Shown: piece after piece, positions 1 through 4,371 of the stretch
Numbering within the stretch: the first letter of the stretch is position 1
Layout of the letters: each line of letters starts with the position of its first letter
Assembly: GCA_900545875.1 (NCBI GenBank)
Contig: URAQ01000115.1
Span: forward strand, 1 to 5,874
DNA: 5,874 nt
Direction: 5' to 3'
From: an uncultured Collinsella sp.
GTDB taxonomy: Bacteria > Actinomycetota > Coriobacteriia > Coriobacteriales > Coriobacteriaceae
Position numbers and translations under genes: made by a program
Notes under the pieces: generated by a model
What the model was told of the DNA's origin: nothing
Database searches by the model: none
What the model saw: the letters and a program-made list of their open reading frames with translations, nothing else

Positions 1-58
1 GTTTCAAACCGGGCTCGAACGAACATGCCTATTGACAATGGCTTTCTCATATTAAGAA

Positions 59-85
59 AGGTCACCGTCGCTAAGACGATGACCT
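59..85. repeat. Imperfect inverted repeat (11-position stem, one mismatch)
   Basis: AGGTCA (59-64) pairs with TGACCT (80-85) and CGTC (66-69) with GACG (75-78). One C/A mismatch separates the two helices, and the loop is five bases (GCTAA). No U-run follows on the + strand. On the - strand the flank is only loosely T-rich, so a terminator role is weak. It could be an operator or part of a structured leader RNA. Confidence 0.45.
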
Positions 86-99
86 AACTTCGTTAAGCA

Positions 100-149
100 A
101 CGGCTCTGCCCAGCTCACTACAACTTGGGCTGCCGTCGGCATTATTTTA
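100..149 (+). terminator. Weak terminator-like hairpin
   Basis: ACGGC (100-104) pairs with GCCGT (132-136), and inside it GCCCA (108-112) pairs with TGGGC (126-130) across a 13-base loop. A T-rich stretch (ATTATTTTA, 141-149) follows after a five-base gap. The gap and internal loop make it a poor match to a classic intrinsic terminator. It could end a transcript entering from the left of the window, or be one element of a folded leader. Confidence 0.25.
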
Positions 150-251
150 CCCTCTTGACGAGGAATTCGTCCATAATTCAAAAATCAAATTGTGCTCGCT
201 ATCGAAGCCTTAGACTTTTATCCGAGCAAATTCGGCAGATTGGAGCTTGGA

Positions 252-275
252 ACATGAGGGATATGTACCTCATGT
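252..275. repeat. Perfect 8-bp inverted repeat in the leader
   Basis: ACATGAGG (252-259) and CCTCATGT (268-275) are perfect complements around an eight-base loop. The repeat covers the first codons of the possible 21-codon leader ORF that starts at 254, so in RNA it could mask that start. It could equally be a DNA operator. It lies 10 bases upstream of the terminator stem at 286. Confidence 0.45.
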
Positions 276-319
276 CGCTCAAAATACGTCTCCTGACCTC
301 GAAGGAGAACGTTTTTTAG
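254..319 (+). CDS. Possible 21-residue leader peptide ORF upstream of the phosphoesterase operon
   Basis: ATG at 254 is preceded by GGAG at 242-245, eight bases away, which is good spacing for a ribosome binding site. The frame runs 21 codons to TAG at 317-319. It contains several Met and Leu codons (start MRDMYLMSLK) and ends on a Phe codon at the T-run of the terminator hairpin 286-317. The whole stem lies inside this frame, so a translating ribosome would disturb it, which is the geometry of translation-linked attenuation. The frame also extends upstream without a stop to a TTG at 125, which has no better signal. No homology is recognised and chance is a real alternative. Confidence 0.25.
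   Translation: MRDMYLMSLKIRLLTSKENVF
286..317 (+). terminator. Intrinsic terminator or attenuator before the phosphoesterase operon
   Basis: ACGTCTCCT (286-294) pairs with AGGAGA plus CGT (303-308 and 310-312). This gives nine base pairs with one bulged A at 309 and an eight-base loop. It is followed at once by a run of six T (312-317) and preceded by A-rich sequence (281-284). The next gene's AAGGAG lies only nine bases past the T-run, leaving no room for a promoter in between. RNA reaching the operon must therefore read through this hairpin, so attenuation is more likely than simple termination. Confidence 0.55.
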
Positions 320-340
320 CGACAGAAGGAGACAATCAAT

Positions 341-979
341 ATGATCTGGTTTACCAGCGACACCCACTTCGGGCATGAGAACGTGCTGAAGTTCACCGAC
401 CGCCCGTGGGAGACGATTTGGCAGATGAACGACGCCATCGTCGACAGCATCAACGGCAGGGTTGCCGTGGACGACGAACTCTACATCCTGGGTGATTTCT
501 CATTCAAGATGACCGCCCAGGACGCCTATGGGCTTCGCAAGCGGATCGCCTGCAGGCGCATCCACCTCGTCCCGGGAAACCATGACAAGGACTGGACCCA
601 GCCGGCGGTCGCTGGCGCCTTCACCGTGGAACCGCCGATCTGCGTGCTCAAGATCGACGGGCAGAAGATCGTCCTGTGCCATTACCCCATGGCCGACTGG
701 CAGGGCATGAGCCATGGATCGTGGCACCTTCACGGACACATCCACAGCAGCGGTGGCGCGTACAACGAGTTCAACCGCAAGCAGGGCCTTCTGCGCTACG
801 ACGTCGGTTGCGATGCCAACGGGCACTCCCCGGTGAGCCTCGACGAGCTGAGGGGATGGTTCGCCGGAGTCGACGAGCCGTGCGGCCGGGTGAAATGGCC
901 CTGGTGGGTCAACGAGACCGGTGACAGGCAGGTCGAGCGCGAGCTGGCGGCTTACAAGCGGAAAGAGGCGATCCGATGA
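341..979 (+). CDS. Calcineurin-like metallophosphoesterase, short phage-type family
   Basis: A 212-residue cytoplasmic phosphoesterase of the calcineurin-like superfamily; no signal peptide or membrane segment is visible. All metal-ligand blocks are present: SDTHFGH near the N-terminus (D7, H9), LGDFSF (D52), PGNHD (N80, H81), CHYPM (H114) and LHGHIH (H133, H135). A two-metal phosphohydrolase activity is therefore expected. The family is common in phages and bacteria, and its substrates are mostly unknown. Residues after about 175 form a charged tail rich in Trp and Arg outside the core fold. The start is supported by AAGGAG at 326-331, nine bases upstream. It is the first gene of a three-gene run: its stop overlaps the next start as ATGA at 976-979. 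It differs clearly from the two downstream paralogs in its motif context and belongs to another branch of the superfamily. Confidence 0.9.
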   Translation: MIWFTSDTHFGHENVLKFTDRPWETIWQMNDAIVDSINGRVAVDDELYILGDFSFKMTAQDAYGLRKRIACRRIHLVPGNHDKDWTQPAVAGAFTVEPPICVLKIDGQKIVLCHYPMADWQGMSHGSWHLHGHIHSSGGAYNEFNRKQGLLRYDVGCDANGHSPVSLDELRGWFAGVDEPCGRVKWPWWVNETGDRQVERELAAYKRKEAIR

Positions 980-1701
980 CGGTCTATGTGACAGGCGACA
1001 TCCACGGCGGGCTCGACATGCAAAAGCTCCGCGACTGGGAGCTTGGGGATAGCCTTGGCAGCGACGACTATCTGATCATCGCCGGCGACTTTGGCTTTCC
1101 GTGGGACTTCTCCGCCGAGGAATGCGCCGACATCGCCTGGCTGGAGTCGCGCCCCTACACGGTGCTGTTCGTCGACGGCAACCACGAGCGCTTCGACCAT
1201 TGGGCGGAGCGCCCCATGGAGCCGTGGCACGGCGGGCTGACGCAGCGCCTATCGGATACCTCGTCCATCCGTCGCCTCATGCGCGGGGAGGTCTTCGAGC
1301 TCGACGGGAAGACGGTCTTCACCATGGGCGGGGCGACGAGCGTCGACAGGGCGTACCGCATCCCGTACAGCTCGTGGTGGCCGCAGGAGCTGCCGGACGA
1401 GCGCGATTTCGATGCCGCGCGGGCAAGGCTCGACGAGGTCGCCTGGAAGGTCGACTGCGTCATCACCCATACCTGCTCGACGCGCATGCTCTCGCCGACG
1501 CTCTACCCGGACCCGGGCTGGGAACGCCCTGATGTGGACCGGCTGACCGGATTCCTCGACGAGCTCGACGACCGCCTGGACTATAAACACTGGTATTACG
1601 GCCATTTTCACCGAGACGGCAACCCGGACGAACGGCACACGGTGCTGTACGACCGGATCGTGAGACTCGGGGACAAACTCCTGCCGTGGGGCGCGTACTG
1701 A
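976..1701 (+). CDS. Metallophosphoesterase, tandem paralog A
   Basis: A 241-residue predicted cytoplasmic phosphohydrolase with an intact two-metal site: GDIHG (D8, H10), AGDFGF (D38), DGNHE (N69, H70), ITHTC (H165) and GHFH (H210, H212). Between the blocks lies a segment typical of one metallophosphoesterase branch: LMRGEVF near 101-107, MGGATS at 117-122 and SSWWPQELP near 132-140. The substrate cannot be read from the sequence. Its ATG overlaps the previous gene's TGA, and a plausible ribosome site (AGAGG, 964-968) sits seven bases upstream, so translation is probably coupled. Its TGA in turn overlaps the next ATG. The gene is strongly similar along its whole length to the one that follows, and the first 24 bases of the two are identical. 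The gene is intact and GC-rich. Confidence 0.9.
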   Translation: MTVYVTGDIHGGLDMQKLRDWELGDSLGSDDYLIIAGDFGFPWDFSAEECADIAWLESRPYTVLFVDGNHERFDHWAERPMEPWHGGLTQRLSDTSSIRRLMRGEVFELDGKTVFTMGGATSVDRAYRIPYSSWWPQELPDERDFDAARARLDEVAWKVDCVITHTCSTRMLSPTLYPDPGWERPDVDRLTGFLDELDDRLDYKHWYYGHFHRDGNPDERHTVLYDRIVRLGDKLLPWGAY

Positions 1702-2438
1702 TGACGGTCTATGTGACAGGCGACGTGCACGGCAGGGCCGAGTACGGGTCCAGCCGGTTTGCATTCAAAAATTGGCCGCTGGGCCGGACCCTGACGCGCG
1801 ATGACGTGGTGATCGTGGCCGGCGACTTCGGCTTTGTCTGGGATGGATCCAACGCCGAGAAATACTGGCTCGACTGGTTCGAGTCGAAGCCGTGGACCAC
1901 GTGCTTCGTCGACGGAAACCATGAGAATCACCACGCCCTGGCTGGGCTGCCGGTGCGGGAGTGGAACGGCGGGTTCGTCCACGAGGCGCGACCGCACATG
2001 CTGCACCTGATGCGCGGAGAGGTGTTCGATATCGACGGGCTCACAGTCCTTGCCATGGGCGGCGCCGCGAGCAACGACAGGCAGTATCGCAAGGAGGGGA
2101 GGAGCTGGTGGCCCGAGGAGATACCGAGCGTGGAAGAGATGGGGCACTGCCGCGCCTCGCTCGATCGCGTGGGCTGGAAGGTCGACTACGTTGTGACTCA
2201 CGAGGCTCCTGCCGACCTGGCAGAGCAACTATGCCGGGAGCGCGAACGCGAGTATCTGGACGACCGGCTGCAACGATTCCTTGGCGAGCTCGACGGGCGA
2301 CTCGGCTGCCGCGCCTGGTTCTTCGGCCACTACCACGGCGACGAGTGGCGTGACGCCAGGCACCGCCTTGTCTACCGAGACATCGTGCCGATCGAAGATG
2401 CTGCGCCCGGCTCTAGAAACCTGCTAGAAGCGTTCTAG
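1701..2438 (+). CDS. Metallophosphoesterase, tandem paralog B
   Basis: A 245-residue paralog of the preceding gene with all expected metal ligands: GDVHG (D8, H10), AGDFGF (D42), DGNHE (N73, H74), VTHEA (H167) and GHYH (H210, H212). It shares LMRGEVFDIDG, an MGGAAS block and SWWPEEIP with paralog A. Differences cluster in the N-terminal insert (residues 13-30) and between residues 168 and 205, which in this fold are likely to shape the substrate pocket. I chose ATG 1701 because it aligns exactly with the start of paralog A and overlaps the upstream TGA as TGATG. A GTG at 1686 is an in-frame alternative with no better signal. The final codons and the TAG stop lie inside the phased CTAGAA hairpin at 2412-2450, so the last six or so residues are constrained by that DNA structure. 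Confidence 0.9.
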   Translation: MTVYVTGDVHGRAEYGSSRFAFKNWPLGRTLTRDDVVIVAGDFGFVWDGSNAEKYWLDWFESKPWTTCFVDGNHENHHALAGLPVREWNGGFVHEARPHMLHLMRGEVFDIDGLTVLAMGGAASNDRQYRKEGRSWWPEEIPSVEEMGHCRASLDRVGWKVDYVVTHEAPADLAEQLCREREREYLDDRLQRFLGELDGRLGCRAWFFGHYHGDEWRDARHRLVYRDIVPIEDAAPGSRNLLEAF

Positions 2439-2450
2439 AAGGTTTCTAGA
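2412..2450. repeat. Four CTAGAA units phased at 11 bp, forming a long hairpin
   Basis: CTAGAA occurs at 2413, 2424, 2435 and 2446, each exactly 11 bases from the last. Together the units form an inverted repeat: 2412-2429 pairs with 2433-2450 around a three-base GCG loop, with 17 of 18 positions paired (only G2423/A2439 fail). The last unit sits in a 10-bp palindrome, TTTCTAGAAA (2443-2452). The structure overlaps the stop codon of the third phosphoesterase (2436-2438) and fills the gap before the convergent coiled-coil gene. Neither side carries a U-run, so it is not a standard intrinsic terminator. It could be a bidirectional transcript end, an mRNA-stabilising hairpin, or a phased protein-binding site on one face of the helix. 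Confidence 0.85.
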
Positions 2451-2480
2451 AATCAGCCGCCTGATAGGAGAAACGCGGGG

Positions 2481-3041
2481 CTACTCGCCCTTCATCTGGG
2501 ACATGACCTCGACCTTGGCTTCGGCCACGGCCGCTCGCTGCTCGGAGGCGGCGAGGCGGTCCTTGAGGGCGGCGACCTCGGCCATCAGGTCGCGCTGGGC
2601 CAGGAGTGTGTCGGCTTGGGTTTTCAGTGCGGCGTCACGCTCGCCGCGCAGCCGCTCGATCTCATCGACCATGGCCTCAGTCTCGGCATGGAGTTGGACA
2701 ACCTGCCTGCCGAGCCCCTTAGCACGGGAGAGGTACCTGACGCCCGCGGCGTGGAGCTCGTTGTTCTCGAGTTCGAGTCTCGCGGTATCGAGTTCGAACT
2801 TCTCCTCTATAAAGGCAACCCGCTCATTGCAGTCGGCCTCAATCTTTTCATTCCGATCCGTTGCCTCGACGAGCTTGCGGTTGAATTCGTCGAGCTGGGC
2901 CCTGAGCAGCGCGTTCTCGGTCCTGAGGTCGGCCGTCTCGCGCAGTAGCTTCTCCCGCCACGTCGCCTCGGTTCGTTCGGCGGCCTCCTCGTGGACGGAC
3001 TTCACGCCGTAGATCTCCCTGATTTTTCTCTCGTCTGTCAT
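2481..3041 (-). CDS. Long coiled-coil protein of unknown function
   Basis: A 186-residue, highly charged protein with no recognised enzyme domain, signal peptide or membrane segment. From about residue 10 to 180 it is almost continuous amphipathic helix, with Leu, Ala, Val or Ile at heptad-like spacing between Glu, Arg and Lys (for example LRTENALLRAQLDEFNRKL and VAALKDRLAASEQRAAVAEA). A rod-like oligomer or a scaffold for a partner is likely. I chose ATG 3041 (MTDERK) because GGAG at 3051-3054 lies nine bases upstream; an in-frame TTG at 3056 overlaps that ribosome site and is unlikely. The gene is as GC-rich as the phosphoesterases and converges on them, so it probably belongs to the same cargo block. 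It lacks the metal, nucleotide-binding or HTH motifs that would suggest a specific role. Confidence 0.75.
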   Translation of the reverse strand: MTDERKIREIYGVKSVHEEAAERTEATWREKLLRETADLRTENALLRAQLDEFNRKLVEATDRNEKIEADCNERVAFIEEKFELDTARLELENNELHAAGVRYLSRAKGLGRQVVQLHAETEAMVDEIERLRGERDAALKTQADTLLAQRDLMAEVAALKDRLAASEQRAAVAEAKVEVMSQMKGE

Positions 3042-3065
3042 CGTGCGACACTCCAATCAACAATG

Positions 3066-3084
3066 GGCATGGCTCCGCCACGCC
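3066..3084 (-). promoter_or_regulatory. Hairpin in the 5' leader of the coiled-coil gene
   Basis: On the - strand GGCGTGGC and GCCATGCC pair over eight positions (one G-U) around a GGA loop. The structure lies 12 bases before the GGAG ribosome site of the coiled-coil gene. It has no U-run, so it is not a terminator. It may stabilise or modulate the mRNA, or be chance in GC-rich sequence. Confidence 0.35.
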
Positions 3085-3209
3085 GTACGGCTGGGAACAA
3101 ATACGCGGCCGCTGTTGTTTTGTAGTCGTCCTGCGATCGGTGAGTTCTAAAAGCGTCTCAAGTCATACGTTCACGCAGGTTTTTGGTTAGAGAAATACCG
3201 CACGTTTTC

Positions 3210-3470
3210 ATGGTATCACGTGCCTTAAAGGCCATGAATGGACGGCCATATCGATTCGTTGAAAATGGCACCAAAATGGCACCTACGACGCGTTGGTGGC
3301 GGGAGAGTGATGGCGTTAAAGATGCCGAGAATGATTATGGGATTGTTTTAGATGCGGGCATGAAAAAGGGTCGAATCGAAGTGTCTGGCCGGACGCCAAT
3401 TGTCCGGGAACTGTTTCGGTTCGACCCTATTTTATTTTACATCCGCGGCATGTTCTTGTGGGCACCCTGA
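3210..3470 (+). CDS. Doubtful small hypothetical ORF
   Basis: An 86-codon frame from ATG 3210 to TGA 3470; it is open upstream to a TTG at 3183. No good ribosome site precedes ATG 3210, TTG 3183 or the internal ATG 3234. The product (start MVSRALKAMNGRPYRF, aromatic-rich end) matches no family I recognise. It contains the 11-bp tandem repeat 3262-3283, which would encode a short irregular stretch. Its orientation is opposite to the neighbouring - strand genes. It is more likely a chance frame in element DNA than a gene. Confidence 0.2.
   Translation: MVSRALKAMNGRPYRFVENGTKMAPTTRWWRESDGVKDAENDYGIVLDAGMKKGRIEVSGRTPIVRELFRFDPILFYIRGMFLWAP
3262..3283. repeat. Perfect tandem repeat of an 11-bp unit
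   Basis: AAAATGGCACC occurs twice head to tail (3262-3272 and 3273-3283). Eleven bases is about one helical turn, so a protein could bind both copies on the same face. Two copies alone could also be a replication slip. The repeat lies in the low-GC gap beside the mobility module. Confidence 0.6.
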
Positions 3471-3511
3471 CGGTGGCCGACTCTTACGACCTCGAAAGTC
3501 GGTTTGTGGGC

Positions 3512-3898
3512 TTAAGATTTCGGAGGCTCCCAGCCGTTTTCGACTGCGGCGCGGTAGATTGCAGCGTAATTAAGCATCCAGCTGCCGTCACCCGCCTTTT
3601 GAATGTACCTCTTTTTCTTCAAAGAGGTATGGGCCCGGGAAATCGTGTTCTTGCTCAGGTGGTAGTGCTCCTCAATCCATTTGCTTTTTGCGTAAAAGCC
3701 CATGGCTTTTTTGTTTGTGGAAGGCTTTCCAAACTTCCATACAAGGCCGAGGATGAGGCGCTCAGCAGCGACGGTGGTGACGCAGCACGCCCACTCGGGC
3801 ACTGAAATAAAATTAGCTTTATCCATTTTCCCTTTAATCTTTCGTTGTTCATTAACATCATCGCTAAATATGTCGGAAATCGACGGCAGCTCGCTCAT
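3512..3898 (-). CDS. Winged helix-turn-helix DNA-binding protein of the element
   Basis: A 128-residue protein whose middle (about residues 30-100) has the look of a winged HTH. Residues 43-57 form a helix ahead of the domain. The turn and recognition helix follow at 72-96, where LSKNTISRAHTSLKKKRYI matches the usual pattern 'LS.NT(V/I)SR....L...(G/R)YI'. The C-terminal part (SWMLNYAAIY) could be the wing. Such proteins in small integrative elements and phages act as regulators or replication organisers, and I cannot tell which from this one. The ribosome site AGGCGG (complement of 3904-3909) overlaps the stop codon of the upstream excisionase-like gene and lies five bases from ATG 3898. The two genes are therefore co-transcribed and probably coupled. 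AT-rich codon use differs from the cargo genes. Confidence 0.7.
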   Translation of the reverse strand: MSELPSISDIFSDDVNEQRKIKGKMDKANFISVPEWACCVTTVAAERLILGLVWKFGKPSTNKKAMGFYAKSKWIEEHYHLSKNTISRAHTSLKKKRYIQKAGDGSWMLNYAAIYRAAVENGWEPPKS

Positions 3899-3907
3899 GT
3901 TTACCGC

Positions 3908-4153
3908 CTAGTCAAAGTGGGCGGTGCGACCTTCAAGCTGCTTGAAAAGCTCATAAAACGAACTTTCAAACATGTAATTAGAACGATGGATTTGGATGAG
4001 CTTGCCGGACTCTCTCATAAACTTGCGTGCGGTGTTTTCGCTCCAGCCAGTAAGTTCGCGGATATCGTTAACGCGGAGCAACCGATCGCACTGAGCGGCA
4101 CCAGTGGGGAAAGTCGGTGTGGACGCCTGAGTGCTAATCTTTGGAGTAGCCAT
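3908..4153 (-). CDS. Excisionase-like small HTH protein (probable recombination directionality factor)
   Basis: An 81-residue basic protein. Residues 1-24 are a Ser/Thr/Pro-rich, probably disordered lead. Residues 25-46 form an HTH resembling excisionase/MerR-type motifs: LLRVNDIRELTGW, then SENTARKFMRES. GKLIQIHRSNYMFESSFYEL follows, a layout common in small HTH proteins of integrative elements where a strand after the recognition helix ends in a short helix. In a tyrosine-integrase element such a protein usually bends att DNA and drives excision, and may also regulate. The start is supported by AAAGGA nine bases upstream of ATG 4153. The gene lies downstream of the integrase on the same strand but has its own candidate promoter (4266-4294) and a large 5' hairpin (4176-4227). 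A plain transcriptional regulator is the alternative. Confidence 0.6.
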   Translation of the reverse strand: MATPKISTQASTPTFPTGAAQCDRLLRVNDIRELTGWSENTARKFMRESGKLIQIHRSNYMFESSFYELFKQLEGRTAHFD

Positions 4154-4175
4154 GATGAGCTATCCTTTCAATGAG

Positions 4176-4227
4176 GGCCCTCCCTGTGCTTGTAAGACTT
4201 ACCAGGTTCATAAGCACTTGGGGGGCC
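4176..4227 (-). promoter_or_regulatory. Large hairpin in the 5' leader of the excisionase-like gene
   Basis: Two 8-bp helices stack: 4176-4183 with 4220-4227 (one G-U) and 4186-4193 with 4210-4217 (one G-U). They are separated by a 2x2 internal loop and close a 16-base loop. The loop side includes an 11-base palindrome, GTAAGACTTAC (4192-4202), which could form a competing small structure. On the - strand the hairpin ends about 10 bases before the AAAGGA ribosome site. No U-run follows. It could gate translation, bind a protein, or be a DNA site for the integrase or the HTH protein. Confidence 0.6.
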
Positions 4228-4265
4228 GGTTTCTATGACTACATGCGTAGCCATCTGACAGCTTT

Positions 4266-4294
4266 AGCATGTATTAAAACTCAATAGATGTCAA
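4266..4294 (-). promoter_or_regulatory. Candidate promoter of the excisionase-like gene, with flanking operator-like repeat
   Basis: The complement of 4289-4294 is a consensus -35, TTGACA. Seventeen bases on, the complement of 4266-4271 gives CATGCT, a weak -10 (three of six matches). Transcription would start near 4259, giving a leader of roughly 100 bases that contains the 4176-4227 hairpin. TAGATG (4285-4290) and CATCTA (4305-4310) form an inverted repeat overlapping the -35, a plausible operator. Confidence 0.4.
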
Positions 4295-4371
4295 TCAAAT
4301 AAAGCATCTACCTGCGGAAATAGTAGCATAGTACCGTAATATTATTGATGAAACGATGAATGAAAAACATG

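Larger units (their letters stand above)
1..340. other. AT-richer non-coding leader region with several hairpins
   Basis: No convincing long gene is visible in these 340 bases. They are visibly poorer in GC than the phosphoesterase genes that follow and resemble the integrase end of the window. Several inverted repeats are packed here (59-85, 100-136, 157-171, 252-275 and the terminator at 286-317). The hairpin at 157-171 is a 5-bp GACGA/TCGTC stem with a 5-base loop. The stretch may be the end of an unseen upstream transcription unit, a structured 5' leader for the phosphoesterase operon, or both. I could not identify a well-spaced sigma-70 promoter, and I saw no T-box or recognised riboswitch motif. 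Confidence 0.5.
3042..3511. other. AT-richer gap with short repeats, no confident gene
   Basis: About 470 bases separate the coiled-coil gene from the winged-HTH gene, and GC falls noticeably along it. The stretch contains the leader and presumably the promoter of the coiled-coil gene (- strand), although no clear -35/-10 pair was found. It also holds a hairpin at 3066-3084, GGCCAT repeated at 3230-3235 and 3244-3249, an 11-bp perfect tandem repeat at 3262-3283 and a 6-bp inverted repeat at 3389-3407. The only open frame of note is a doubtful + strand ORF ending at 3470. Confidence 0.5.

Noticed and set aside
32..55. TTGACA at 32-37 followed by CATATT as a promoter
   Set aside because: Spacing between the boxes is about 10 bases, far short of 16-18; the same fault removes TTGACG (155-160) with CATAAT (172-177).
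1..340. T-box or metabolite riboswitch in the leader
   Set aside because: No T-box bulge sequence or known aptamer core was recognised; only a terminator and simple hairpins are visible.
500..826. Open frame on the - strand inside the first phosphoesterase
   Set aside because: Antisense shadow of a GC-rich gene with clear catalytic motifs; no ribosome site or recognisable domain. The same applies to - strand frames at 1249-1764 and 1608-2228.
1686..1700. GTG at 1686 as the start of the third phosphoesterase
   Set aside because: It adds five residues absent from the aligned paralog; ATG 1701 gives an exact match and a TGATG overlap.
2503..3012. 169-codon + strand frame opposite the coiled-coil gene
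   Set aside because: The product is an Ser/Arg/Ala-rich run created by reading the complement of Glu/Leu/Ala-rich heptads; no start signal.
3262..3283. CRISPR or larger repeat array
   Set aside because: Only two contiguous 11-bp copies without spacers; the CTAGAA array at 2412-2450 likewise lacks spacers and CRISPR-sized repeats.
3389..3407. CCGGAC/GTCCGG inverted repeat
   Set aside because: Perfect but only 6 bp, no U-run and no promoter nearby; noted in the gap description only.
3477..3505. CCGACT/AGTCGG hairpin with TTT as a terminator between 3470 and 3512
   Set aside because: Six base pairs, a 14-base loop and only three T; too weak to call on either strand.
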